Shown one piece after another: positions 17,259-25,328 of a stretch of DNA of 64,000 nt. The position numbers were made by a program, and so were the translations under genes. Position 1 is the stretch's first letter, and each line of letters begins with the position of its first letter. A model generated the notes under the pieces. The model was not told where the DNA came from. It worked only from the letters and a program-made list of their open reading frames with translations, and searched no databases. The DNA is from Verrucomicrobium sp. BvORR106 (GTDB lineage Bacteria > Verrucomicrobiota > Verrucomicrobiia > Verrucomicrobiales > Verrucomicrobiaceae): assembly GCF_000739655.1 (NCBI RefSeq), contig NZ_BATR01000096.1, forward strand, positions 94,451-158,450. The letters run 5' to 3'.

Positions 17259-17720
17259 ATGAACATCCTCGCCGTCACCGTGCAGCTTCCAGATCTTCTG
17301 GCCACGACGGTCGCAGGAGCGGCCGGGGCGGTGGCTCCTGCGGCGTTCAGGGTGACGGCCGTTTCAGTGCTTAACTTTCTCACCCAGACCGTCCTGGTGG
17401 TCGCAGCCGGGGTTGCCGTCTATCGCTGGCGGTGGTCGGCTTTGGGACTGGTGTTGTTTCTCTTCAAACCGTATCTGCCCATCGTGCTGGACTATTGGGT
17501 GGACGCCTTTTTCCCCATCCAGGGAAATGCCGCCCTGGAGAGATGGCACCTGTTCATCCAGATCTCCAACCTCATCACCGCCATCGCCCTGCTCATCAGC
17601 CTGCGTCTCATCATCCGGCGGGAAATGTTAGGTGGATTCCTTGAACCCAAGGGGCGGACGAAGGCAGTGAAAAAGCGGACGGGGCTCAGGAGACGGCGGG
17701 TGCCCACGAGACAGGATTAA
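17259..17720 (+). CDS. Small integral membrane protein, unknown function
   Basis: 153 residues from ATG 17259. Hydrophobic stretches near residues 30-55, 57-80 and 105-130 suggest three membrane segments, with a highly basic C-terminus (KAVKKRTGLRRRRVPTRQD) likely in the cytoplasm. The last residues RQD and the TAA stop are encoded by repeat C2, so the native C-terminus may have been replaced when the repeat arrived. It diverges from hflX. No family recognised. Confidence 0.55.
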   Translation: MNILAVTVQLPDLLATTVAGAAGAVAPAAFRVTAVSVLNFLTQTVLVVAAGVAVYRWRWSALGLVLFLFKPYLPIVLDYWVDAFFPIQGNAALERWHLFIQISNLITAIALLISLRLIIRREMLGGFLEPKGRTKAVKKRTGLRRRRVPTRQD

Positions 17721-17750
17721 CAAGATTTGGGGGAAGATTTACAAGATGGG
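17708..17750 (+). repeat. Repeat family C, copy C2
   Basis: Begins GAGACAGGATTAACAAGATT and continues with a diverged second copy of the AAGATTTACAAGAT unit. It matches C1 at 6990-7033 in inverse orientation. It overlaps the end of the upstream gene and provides its stop codon in the same phase as C1 does for the antiporter. Confidence 0.6.
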
Positions 17751-17790
17751 ATCTTGAACTCGGTGGCTGGTCGATTCGGGGCTCGCTTTT

Positions 17791-19071
17791 CTACCGCGCG
17801 GCCCCTTCACTCTGCGGCTTTTCCGCATTTGCGTGAGCATTCGTGTTCACAGTCGGAGGACTCGCCGCATGGACAGGTGCCTGTCTTTTCGGATGGAGGC
17901 GCACTTCGGTCACCCCTGCATGCATGATGTGACCCAGGTAGAAGGCGTCGCCCAGTGGCACGGCCACGCTCGGCGCATGAGTGTCGCCATCGAGGTCCTT
18001 CACCCACTCGGCATCGTGCCGGAGCTTGAAATGCCCGGCGTCCCAGTGAAGCCGCGCTACTCCGCCGCGTGAGGGCAGGCGCGCTCCGCTGAGCAGGTGC
18101 AGAAAGGTAGGGACGGGCGAACGCTGACCGGTGCACCAGAGATCCCCGTTGGGTGGGCACTTCAAGTTGTCCGGCCGGAAAGGAAGGCCGCGATAGACAA
18201 CACCGTGACATTTCTTGAGTTCACCACCCGGTTGCTCATAGCGTTCGAAGGCCAGGATCTGCCGGCCGTGGTAGGCGTTGCAGTAGAGCAGCGTTTCGCC
18301 CGGGCTCAGCGCCAGGCCGTTGGCTCCGTTGATCCCTGACGCGACCACGCCCCAAGTTCCCTTGGTCGCATCGGCCTTGTCAGGGGTGAAGCAAACGACC
18401 GAGTTGATGGTTCGCGTCTGGCCAGCGGGGGAGTTGGGTTCGAGGAGCTCTGCTTCCCCGGTTTTGGCCGGGAACGTGCCAAACGTGGTGGCGTACACCG
18501 TGCCGTCCCGGCTGGCGGTGATGCCATTGATCTTGTGGAGCAGCTTGCTGCGTCCACCACCCAGGGTGCCCAGATGCTTCACCTGCCCAGCGTCATCATC
18601 CACCTCGAACACCTCTACTGCTCCACCCCGTGCCAGCAGTCCCTTGCCAGGGTAGGCGTTCGTGACATAAGCCAGTTGCTTGCCTTCCAGGCCGGGTGCC
18701 AGAGAGTTTCTCACCACGCTGAGACCCACGGGGGCGAAGTGTTCCGGCGGTGTTGAGGCCATGGGGGCAGGTTGGAACCGATCCTCACCCGGGAGATAAA
18801 TCTCCAGTGCACCAACGCGCGGTTTTGGGTGCGGCTCCCTCGGAAACCGGGCTCGTGAGTAGGTGGCGGTGAGCAGGGCGGTGCGCCCCTTCCATTCGAT
18901 GAGGTCCAGATCCTCCGGGCCGGGACCTGAAGCCAGCGTGCGCAAGGTGGGAGTCGTCATGAGTGGGAAGGAGGGTGCAGGGTCGGCGGCATCAAGCATC
19001 ACTTGCCCCATCCCCGCAAAGAGACACGCCATGCCAGAGATCATGCCGGGCCACCAGCCGGGTTGGTGCAT
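17791..19071 (-). CDS. Paraoxonase/arylesterase-like six-bladed propeller protein
   Basis: 426 residues from ATG 19071; the longer frame upstream crosses a repeat and looks non-coding. An N-terminal hydrophobic segment (GMISGMACLFAGMGQVML) suggests export. The motifs line up with the calcium site of serum paraoxonase: GPEDLDL (Glu-Asp pair), HKINGI, GANGLALSPGETLLYCNAY (Asn before the blade) and FRPDNLKCPPNGDLWCTG (Asp-Asn pair). Related SMP-30/gluconolactonase proteins share the fold. Likely a Ca-dependent lactonase or esterase outside the cytoplasm; the substrate is unknown. Its upstream region is duplicated at 19852-19931. Confidence 0.72.
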   Translation of the reverse strand: MHQPGWWPGMISGMACLFAGMGQVMLDAADPAPSFPLMTTPTLRTLASGPGPEDLDLIEWKGRTALLTATYSRARFPREPHPKPRVGALEIYLPGEDRFQPAPMASTPPEHFAPVGLSVVRNSLAPGLEGKQLAYVTNAYPGKGLLARGGAVEVFEVDDDAGQVKHLGTLGGGRSKLLHKINGITASRDGTVYATTFGTFPAKTGEAELLEPNSPAGQTRTINSVVCFTPDKADATKGTWGVVASGINGANGLALSPGETLLYCNAYHGRQILAFERYEQPGGELKKCHGVVYRGLPFRPDNLKCPPNGDLWCTGQRSPVPTFLHLLSGARLPSRGGVARLHWDAGHFKLRHDAEWVKDLDGDTHAPSVAVPLGDAFYLGHIMHAGVTEVRLHPKRQAPVHAASPPTVNTNAHANAEKPQSEGAAR

Positions 19072-19141
19072 GGGGTAAGGGAACGATATGCCGTGCCGAC
19101 TGGCAAGGATTTTGAGGCATGGATCGGATGATTGCCGGGTC
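19062..19141 (-). repeat. 80-bp direct repeat, copy 1 (upstream region of paraoxonase-like gene)
   Basis: About 89 percent identical over 80 bp to 19852-19931 (nine mismatches counted by eye). This copy covers the start codon and about 70 bases upstream of the paraoxonase-like gene, so it probably holds its promoter. Confidence 0.8.
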
Positions 19142-19222
19142 AGGGTAGCAGTCCTGGACCTATTTTGGGTTGGACGTTTGTGCCGATGCTGACACATGCG
19201 GCCGTCAAGCCATTCAGTTGCG

Positions 19223-19777
19223 CTAATGGATGCTCCTAAACCCGACTCCCTTTTCTCCTGGGAAGCCTTTTGGCAGCAGGGGGCAGGAAATTTTTCCCGT
19301 GATGACGCGCGCCAGAAACTGCATGGCACTCATCTCAAACACATGGTGTTCGCCTTGGGCGGCTCTCAGAACGACAACGTGCCAGTTGTCCACCAGTTCT
19401 CCCCGTACCTGCCAACAGAGGTCGATCTGGTTGCCCGCCGTCGCCCAGGGCAACAATCCTCCGGGTTCCCAGTAGAGGGGCAGAGGAACGGATTTCGGGC
19501 GTTTTTCCTTCTGCACCCGCAGGTCCGAGAGCCGCCTTGGCACAAAGTTGAGATACTGCATGCTCATCGTCCCGGCGCACAAGGAGAGGTACGCTGATGT
19601 CTTGTGGCTGTGGGAGAAGAAGTGCCCCTCTCCGTAGCGCTCGTATGCTGCCGCAAAGTCACCCGGCAACCGGGTGCCCATATGAGTGAAGATCTGCATC
19701 CAGTCCGCTTGCGTCATTCTGACGTTTGGCGTGGACGGAGGCGGAACGACGGCGACCAGTTCATCAATTCCAAACAT
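19223..19777 (-). CDS. SMI1/KNR4 (SUKH-1) family protein
   Basis: 184 residues. The pattern RLPGDFAAAYERYGEGHFF near residue 36 and the late segment HHVFEMSAMQFLARVITG are characteristic of SUKH-1 proteins, where a Leu-Pro-x-Asp-(aromatic) helix opens the fold. In many bacteria SUKH proteins are immunity proteins against secreted or contact-dependent nuclease toxins, but others have no toxin partner. No toxin gene is next to it. It is flanked by two copies of an 80-bp repeat, which suggests it arrived by, or with, a local duplication. Confidence 0.68.
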   Translation of the reverse strand: MFGIDELVAVVPPPSTPNVRMTQADWMQIFTHMGTRLPGDFAAAYERYGEGHFFSHSHKTSAYLSLCAGTMSMQYLNFVPRRLSDLRVQKEKRPKSVPLPLYWEPGGLLPWATAGNQIDLCWQVRGELVDNWHVVVLRAAQGEHHVFEMSAMQFLARVITGKISCPLLPKGFPGEKGVGFRSIH

Positions 19778-19851
19778 GGCGGAGCAGGAGGGCTGATTGA
19801 TCTTCGCTGCACTGCCTCACAACGGAGTGACCAGGCTCTCCCATGCGATAA

Positions 19852-19931
19852 GTTGGTGCATGAGGTGAGGGAACGACATGCCGCGTCGACTGGCAAGAAT
19901 TTTGAGGCAGGGATCGGATGATTGCTGGGTC
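19852..19931 (-). repeat. 80-bp direct repeat, copy 2 (upstream of SUKH gene)
   Basis: A second copy of the paraoxonase-gene upstream region, ending about 75 bases before the SUKH start. It keeps the ATG CAC CAA start of the paraoxonase-like gene and then diverges at once, leaving a 14-codon dead-end frame. Confidence 0.8.
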
Positions 19932-19937
19932 TGGGGG

Positions 19938-20456
19938 CTACTCCAACTCTGCCTCCCAATCCCTCCAACCAAGTCGCACGGCTGAACTCTCAACGTTCCG
20001 GTCGTAGGGGCGTCCCATGGGGATGCCGGCGTACACGACAGACAGCGTCACCTCCAGATTTTCAAGAGCACGCTGTAGATCCACCTCCATCTTCATGACA
20101 TCGATCTCCCCTGCCACTTGGATGCCGTAGTGCTTGATGCGCTCTTCCAGGTTGGCTACGGCGTCCAACACCAAAGCTCCCAATGGGTCTGCGGTGCATG
20201 CTGCGGCCTCCGCCACCAACCGGATGACACCATTTAGAACGCAGTGCCAGAGGCCGTGTTGCATGACCGTCTCCATTTTCCAGCCGTGGGTCTCCATGAT
20301 GCCAAAGAGCCGCCAGTAGTAGCAGTGGAGCATGTCCGCCTGCCAGGCGACCCGGGAGCGGGCCGATGTCAGGCCATAGTCACGGAGGATCTGTTGAATT
20401 TCTTCATGCTCGTTGTCCCATCGGCGTGGACCTGGATGATGCGTGTCTGAATTCAT
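19938..20456 (-). CDS. Hypothetical soluble helical protein
   Basis: 172 residues from ATG 20456, rich in predicted helix with many Glu, Arg and Trp and no signal or membrane segment. Features include ADMLHCYYWRLFGIMETHGW and VANLEERIKHYGIQVAGE. It lies directly upstream of the repeat-flanked SUKH gene on the same strand. Small proteins beside SUKH genes are often further immunity proteins, but nothing in the sequence proves that here. No family recognised. Confidence 0.5.
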   Translation of the reverse strand: MNSDTHHPGPRRWDNEHEEIQQILRDYGLTSARSRVAWQADMLHCYYWRLFGIMETHGWKMETVMQHGLWHCVLNGVIRLVAEAAACTADPLGALVLDAVANLEERIKHYGIQVAGEIDVMKMEVDLQRALENLEVTLSVVYAGIPMGRPYDRNVESSAVRLGWRDWEAELE

Positions 20457-20640
20457 GCGACCTCGGGCACCCGGTGAGAAGGAGGCTCACCATCTCCGGT
20501 GTCGTCGTCCAGGCAAGTCAAAGCTGGAGTCAGCGTAATATCGTCACGCAGCCCTTGCCAAGGTAGAAGAACCGTCCCGGTTCTTGTTCAGGTCCGCATG
20601 GCCTGAAGGTATTTCTGACCAGCGATAAAAACGCCGGGCT

Positions 20641-20829
20641 TCAGGCGATGCCGCGCAAGGCTGGGGCAGGGGTGGTCACCAGTTGCCATCCTCTGAGTTT
20701 GTTCATGGGGAAGCGCACTTGTTCCCCGTTGTCCTGGATAAGAACAAACGCCTCCCGGCCTGTAACATGGCCATGCGCCTGATAGTGCTTCCGTTCTCCG
20801 TTGATGAAGATAATGGTGTAGTTCCGCAT
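20641..20829 (-). CDS. Small hypothetical protein
   Basis: 62 residues from ATG 20829: begins MRNYTIIFINGERKHYQAHG and contains EAFVLIQDNGEQVRFPMNKLRGW. The beta-strand pattern suggests a small SH3-like or YjeF-type barrel, but I do not recognise a family. The upstream in-frame extension to 20991 looks non-coding. The next stretch, 20830-21105, holds no gene I can support. Confidence 0.45.
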   Translation of the reverse strand: MRNYTIIFINGERKHYQAHGHVTGREAFVLIQDNGEQVRFPMNKLRGWQLVTTPAPALRGIA

Positions 20830-21105
20830 GCCTGGAAAATAAGCTCTCCAACACGGCGTACAACGGGTTAGTGGCCCGGCACCCAATTGCGGGGGCTGGG
20901 CTGAGCAGGGGAAAATGAGAAGGGTTTGAACTAGGATGTATGAAATAACTGTGTGTCGCAGGCGTCCAGTATTTTGGTGGACCTCGCCCACCCTCGCTGG
21001 TGCGAACTGGTGGAAGTCCGGGTCTCAAGAACCCTCGTGATTGTTCAAGTGCTTTCGGGAAGACTTGGTGTCGCGGTGTCGCAAACTCGTGGCGATCACG
21101 GGCAC

Positions 21106-21130
21106 AAAAAAAGGAGCCCTTTCGGGCTCC
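21106..21130 (-). terminator. Rho-independent terminator of tRNA-Pro
   Basis: On the minus strand GGAGCCC-GAAA-GGGCTCC is followed by seven T. It lies 29 bases beyond the CCA end of the tRNA gene. Confidence 0.9.
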
Positions 21131-21158
21131 TGGCTTTCCGGTTTCACTTACCTGAATC

Positions 21159-21235
<77 letters not shown>

Positions 21236-21620
21236 CGAGCAGATTCGGTTTGTTTGGCGGGACGGCAGTGTGGCGCGTTGTGAAAAGATTTCAAGTGCCA
21301 GATGCAATTTTTCCAAAACATTCTGCCGGAACCTCTTGGAACCGGGTGGGGGAGGGCATCGTCCCTGCTCTCCGATGGGTGCGGCTGGCCTGGCCACAGG
21401 CAGTTCTCAGTCTTTCTCAAACACCCCTCCGATCCGCCTCCACCGTATCCCATATCGCGCGTCTGCTTTTTGCCCCGCAATTGCGAGCCAAAAAGCATCC
21501 TTCACCCCAGAACCAAGCGCGAAGCACCAAGCACTTGTTAACTACCTTCCCATAATCTCACGAAAAGCATCTTGCACCCCGGACGATGCGAACCATCTTC
21601 CGCCCTTCCCCTCATGCCTC
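21236..21620. promoter_or_regulatory. Intergenic region upstream of argC, with an 18-bp direct repeat
   Basis: No gene is supported in these 385 bases between the tRNA and argC. AAAAGCATCCTTCACCCC at 21491-21508 recurs as AAAAGCATCTTGCACCCC at 21563-21580, two mismatches and 72 bases apart, ending 40 bases before the argC start. It could be a binding site for a regulator of the arginine cluster, but this is inference only; it does not resemble the E. coli ARG box. Confidence 0.35.
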
Positions 21621-22670
21621 ATGTCTCAGAAAGTTAAAGTCGCAGTCGTTGGCGCCAGTGGTTATTCCGGCAGGGAGCTGTTGCGCCTTCTCCTCCTGCA
21701 CCCGCACGCCGAGCTCACTGCGGTGACCTCCCGCGCGCTGGCTGGTAAGCCCCTGACTTCTGAGTTCCCGCGATTCCGAGGGATCGCCCAGGCGGATGCC
21801 ATTTCATTTATGGCTCCGGATATAGCCGCCATCGCCGCCACTGGGGCGGAGGTGGCATTTCTTGCCCTCCCGCATGGGGTGGCGCATGAGTTTGCCGTCG
21901 GCCTGCTTGCCGCTGGCCTGCGCGTCATTGACTTGAGCGCGGACTTCCGGCTGCGCAGTGCCGAGGTGTACGCGGAGCACTATGGCCACGCCCACCCATC
22001 GCCCGAGTTGCTGGCGGAGGCCGTGTATGCCCTCCCAGAGCTGCGCGCCGCGGAGATCCGGGATGCCAGGCTCATTGCCTGCCCGGGCTGCTACCCCACC
22101 AGCGTGCTGGTTCCGCTGCTGCCCTTGCTGAAAGCGGGCTTGCTCGACGAGTCACCGATCGCCGTCTCCAGCATGAGCGGCGTGAGCGGTGCCGGACGTG
22201 AGGCCAAGACCGCCTTCCTCTTCTGTGAGTGCAACGAGAGCGTGCGCAGCTACGGCATCCCGCGCCACCGGCACGTCAGTGAGATCGGCCAGGAGCTGGA
22301 TCTCGCTGCTAGCCGTGCGGTCAAGTTCACTTTCGTGCCCCACCTCATTCCGGTGAATCAGGGCATCTGCACCACCATCTTCGCCGGATTGCGCGAAGGC
22401 GTCACCCTGGAGGAAGTGGAGGCCGCCTACGCCGCCGCTTACTCTGGGCGTCCCTTCGTGCGGCTGCTCGGTCGCAACCAGAGCCCGGACACGAAGAACG
22501 TCACCGGTACGAATTTCATCGACGTGGGCTGGGCCTACGACGCTGGCGCGGGGCGTCTCCTGCTCCTGAGCGCGGAGGACAATCTCGTCAAGGGTGCCTC
22601 TGGCCAGGCGGTGCAGAATTTCAACCTCGCCTTTGGCTTCGCGGAAAACGCGGGCCTTCAGGTGGTGTGA
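21621..22670 (+). CDS. argC: N-acetyl-gamma-glutamyl-phosphate reductase
   Basis: 349 residues from ATG 21621; the open frame upstream to 21270 is non-coding in character. It reduces N-acetylglutamyl phosphate to the semialdehyde with NADPH, the third step of arginine synthesis. Motifs: VAVVGASGYSGRELLRLL (NADP loop, residues 8-25), LPHGVAHEF, and CPGCYPTS with catalytic Cys157; PRHRHVSEI and VPHLIPVNQGI follow in the usual places. It is the first gene of the argC-argJ-argB-argD-argF cluster. Confidence 0.96.
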   Translation: MSQKVKVAVVGASGYSGRELLRLLLLHPHAELTAVTSRALAGKPLTSEFPRFRGIAQADAISFMAPDIAAIAATGAEVAFLALPHGVAHEFAVGLLAAGLRVIDLSADFRLRSAEVYAEHYGHAHPSPELLAEAVYALPELRAAEIRDARLIACPGCYPTSVLVPLLPLLKAGLLDESPIAVSSMSGVSGAGREAKTAFLFCECNESVRSYGIPRHRHVSEIGQELDLAASRAVKFTFVPHLIPVNQGICTTIFAGLREGVTLEEVEAAYAAAYSGRPFVRLLGRNQSPDTKNVTGTNFIDVGWAYDAGAGRLLLLSAEDNLVKGASGQAVQNFNLAFGFAENAGLQVV

Positions 22671-22932
22671 TTTCTGCGCCCGCGCCCGGGAAAGTTTTTC
22701 TTCTCTAGTGAAAAAATCAGTTCCATTCTTCGGTTTTCCCTCCTGACCCGTTCCACCATGAATCAGATGCTCCCAGGCAGCCGACTCCCACGACGACAGG
22801 GCCATGCCCTGCCCGATGGCTGCCCTGATTCCTCCGCCGTCGGCACCAGCGTTCGTTTCCGCTCTGCGGTGACGCCTCCCGCCCCGGCTTTCGCATCCGC
22901 ATCGACCCCTTTCACAAATCCCCGCTACTCTC

Positions 22933-24210
22933 ATGACCTCGCCTGACACCGCCAACGACTTCGTCTTCAAGGAAATCCCTGGAGGCGTCACTGCTCCCAA
23001 GGGATTCCGTGCCGGGGCCATTTCCTGCGGAATTAAGAATCCGACGGCCACCCGTCTGGATCTGGCGTTGATCGCTTCCGACCTGCCCACGGCCACGGAG
23101 GCCTGCTTCACCACGAGCCGGGTGAAGGCCGGTTGCGTGCGTGTGTCCCAGCAGCATGTGAAGGTGGGGGATGTGCGCGCCATCATTGCGAACAGCGGCA
23201 ATGCCAACGCCTGCACCGGTCCGCAGGGCATCCGCGATGCCAAGGCGATGACCAAGGCCACGGCGGAAAAGCTGGGGGTGAAAATGCGTCAGGTGCTGGT
23301 GTGCTCCACCGGCATCATCGGCATGCCCATGCCCATTGAGCGGATCGTGCCCCGGGTGGGGGATCTTGTTGCATCCTTGAACCTTGAAGGTTCTGAGCAG
23401 GCCGAACAGGCCATCATGACCAGCGACACCAAGCCCAAGACCGTCGCCATCGAGGTCGAGTGCGAGGGCCAGACCTTCCGCGTGGGCGGCATCGCCAAGG
23501 GGGCCGGCATGATCTGCCCGAACATGGCCACCATGCTCGCCTTTATCACTACTGATGCCAAGGTGGAACAGTCCGAGCTCAAGCGCGCCACCCAGGCCGC
23601 TGTGGAGCAGACGTTCAACCGTATCACCATCGACGGTGACACCAGCACGAATGACACCGTCATCGTCATGAGCAACGGTGCCAGCGACGTGCCGCTCATC
23701 AAGAGCAAGTCCCCGTGCACGGAGATCTTTCGCGCTGCGCTGCGTCACGTGATGATGCAGCTGGCCAAGATGATCGTCAGCGATGGCGAGCGCGTCACGA
23801 AGTTCGTGGAAATTCGCGTGCAGGGTGCCCGCACCTATCAGGACGCCAAGGCTGTGGCCGAGACGGTGGCCAAGTCCATGCTGGTGAAATGCTCCTGGCA
23901 CGGTGGCGACCCCAACTGGGGCCGCGTCATGCATGCCGTGGGTTACGCCAAGGCCCGTATTCGTGAAGAGCTGGTGGACATCTACTTCGGCGGCCTCTGT
24001 GCCACCAAGGGCGGTCTGGCCACGAACACCCCGGTCAAGGAACTGGAGAAGGTCACCGCCAAGCCCAAGTTCACGGTCACCATCGACCTGAACCTCGGCG
24101 ACGCGTCGTACAACGTCTTCACCACCGACCTGAGCGAGGAGTACGTGGACTTCAACTCCAGCGAGTACTCTGCGACCATCCACGCCAAGCGACAGACCGG
24201 CCTCGCCTGA
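22933..24210 (+). CDS. argJ: Bifunctional glutamate N-acetyltransferase/amino-acid acetyltransferase
   Basis: 425 residues. ArgJ transfers the acetyl group from N-acetylornithine to glutamate (and may use acetyl-CoA), recycling acetyl groups in arginine synthesis. It is made as a precursor that cleaves itself: the site is in GGIAKGAGMICPNMATMLAF, with the new N-terminal Thr at residue 200. Other motifs: TATEACFTTSRVKAGCV, NSGNANACTG and CSTGIIGMPMP. Since argJ is present, a separate argE or argA may not be needed. The 262-base gap before it contains only a doubtful 62-codon frame. Confidence 0.95.
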   Translation: MTSPDTANDFVFKEIPGGVTAPKGFRAGAISCGIKNPTATRLDLALIASDLPTATEACFTTSRVKAGCVRVSQQHVKVGDVRAIIANSGNANACTGPQGIRDAKAMTKATAEKLGVKMRQVLVCSTGIIGMPMPIERIVPRVGDLVASLNLEGSEQAEQAIMTSDTKPKTVAIEVECEGQTFRVGGIAKGAGMICPNMATMLAFITTDAKVEQSELKRATQAAVEQTFNRITIDGDTSTNDTVIVMSNGASDVPLIKSKSPCTEIFRAALRHVMMQLAKMIVSDGERVTKFVEIRVQGARTYQDAKAVAETVAKSMLVKCSWHGGDPNWGRVMHAVGYAKARIREELVDIYFGGLCATKGGLATNTPVKELEKVTAKPKFTVTIDLNLGDASYNVFTTDLSEEYVDFNSSEYSATIHAKRQTGLA

Positions 24211-24323
24211 TCCCTCCTTTTTTAGAGGAGCTCTCAGGACCCGCCAGCCTCTTTGGGTTTCTCCACTGGCTGGCATCTGTATTTCCTTTTCCCTCTTCCC
24301 TTACCTCTTTCCCTCTCCCATCC

Positions 24324-25208
24324 ATGAGCCAGTCCGCTGATTCCATCCGCCAGGCCGCCGTGCTGCTGGAGGCCCTGCCTTACATTCAGAACTTCCGCGG
24401 CCAGACCTTCCTCATCAAGGTGGGGGGCAGTGCCATGGAGGAGCAGTCCCTGGTGGACAGCCTGTTGCGTGACATCGTTTTCCTGGAGGCCGTGGGCATC
24501 AATCCGGTGCTGGTGCACGGTGGAGGCAAGGCCATTAACAAGGCCATGAAGGATGCGGGTCTGGAAGCCCGCTTCGTGGGCGGTCTGCGCGTTACGGACG
24601 AGGCGACCATCAGCATCGTGGAGGAGACCTTGGCCCGCATCATCAACCCCGACCTCGTGGAGCGCATCAAGTCCGCCGGTGGCAAGGCCATCGGTCTGGC
24701 GGGAACTACCGTCTTTCGTGGCCAGCGCATGAAGGGCACCGATCCCGCCACCGGCGAGGCCGTGGACATTGGCTATGTGGGCGAGGTCGTGGAATGCGAC
24801 ACTTCGATTGTGGATCTCGCCGTTGCCGGTGAGGTCGTCCCCGTTGTCTCTCCAGTGGCCCGCGAGATCGGTTCCCGCGCCACGCTCAATGTGAACGCCG
24901 ACATCGCTGCCTGCGCTCTGGCCAAGAAACTCAAGGCCACCAAGCTCATCTTTCTGAGCGATGTGCTGGGGGTGATGCGTGATCCCAAGGACAACAGCAC
25001 CCTCATTCCTTCCTTGAACCCGGCCGCCATCGACCAGCTTAAAAAGGAAGGCATCATCTCCGGCGGCATGATCCCCAAGGTGGACAGCGCCGTGGACTCC
25101 CTGCGCGGCGGTGTGGGCAAGGTGCACATGATTGACGGCCGCATCCCGCACTCCGTCATCCTCGAGTGCTTCACCGACACCGGCATCGGCACGGAAATTG
25201 TATTGTAA
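24324..25208 (+). CDS. argB: Acetylglutamate kinase
   Basis: 294 residues, amino-acid kinase fold. It phosphorylates N-acetylglutamate, the second step of arginine synthesis. Motifs: FLIKVGGSAME (ATP/phosphate loop), NPVLVHGGGKAINKAM, and RFVGGLRVTDEAT; the C-terminal half shows NVNADIAACALAKKLKATKL and GGMIPKVDSAVDSL. In enzymes with arginine feedback an N-terminal helix precedes the core; here about 25 residues (QSADSIRQAAVLLEALPYIQ) form such a helix, so inhibition by arginine is plausible. A pyrimidine-rich tract lies just before the start. Confidence 0.96.
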   Translation: MSQSADSIRQAAVLLEALPYIQNFRGQTFLIKVGGSAMEEQSLVDSLLRDIVFLEAVGINPVLVHGGGKAINKAMKDAGLEARFVGGLRVTDEATISIVEETLARIINPDLVERIKSAGGKAIGLAGTTVFRGQRMKGTDPATGEAVDIGYVGEVVECDTSIVDLAVAGEVVPVVSPVAREIGSRATLNVNADIAACALAKKLKATKLIFLSDVLGVMRDPKDNSTLIPSLNPAAIDQLKKEGIISGGMIPKVDSAVDSLRGGVGKVHMIDGRIPHSVILECFTDTGIGTEIVL

Positions 25209-25328
25209 GACTCCAGACCTGATTCAAGCAACAAACGACGAACCTGACGCACCGATGCACTGCATCGCTGCTCCTTGACCCTCAAACCACCCACCCACTC
25301 CCAACCACCCCCACACCTCCAAACGAAA

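Noticed and set aside
19223..20456. Complete toxin-immunity locus around the SUKH gene
   Set aside because: No toxin, polymorphic-toxin C-terminus or secretion gene is adjacent; only the SUKH protein and one unknown protein are present.
22758..22946. 62-codon frame between argC and argJ, possible leader peptide
   Set aside because: It overlaps the argJ start, has no good ribosome site or tract of Arg codons, and its composition is like a random frame of this GC-rich region.
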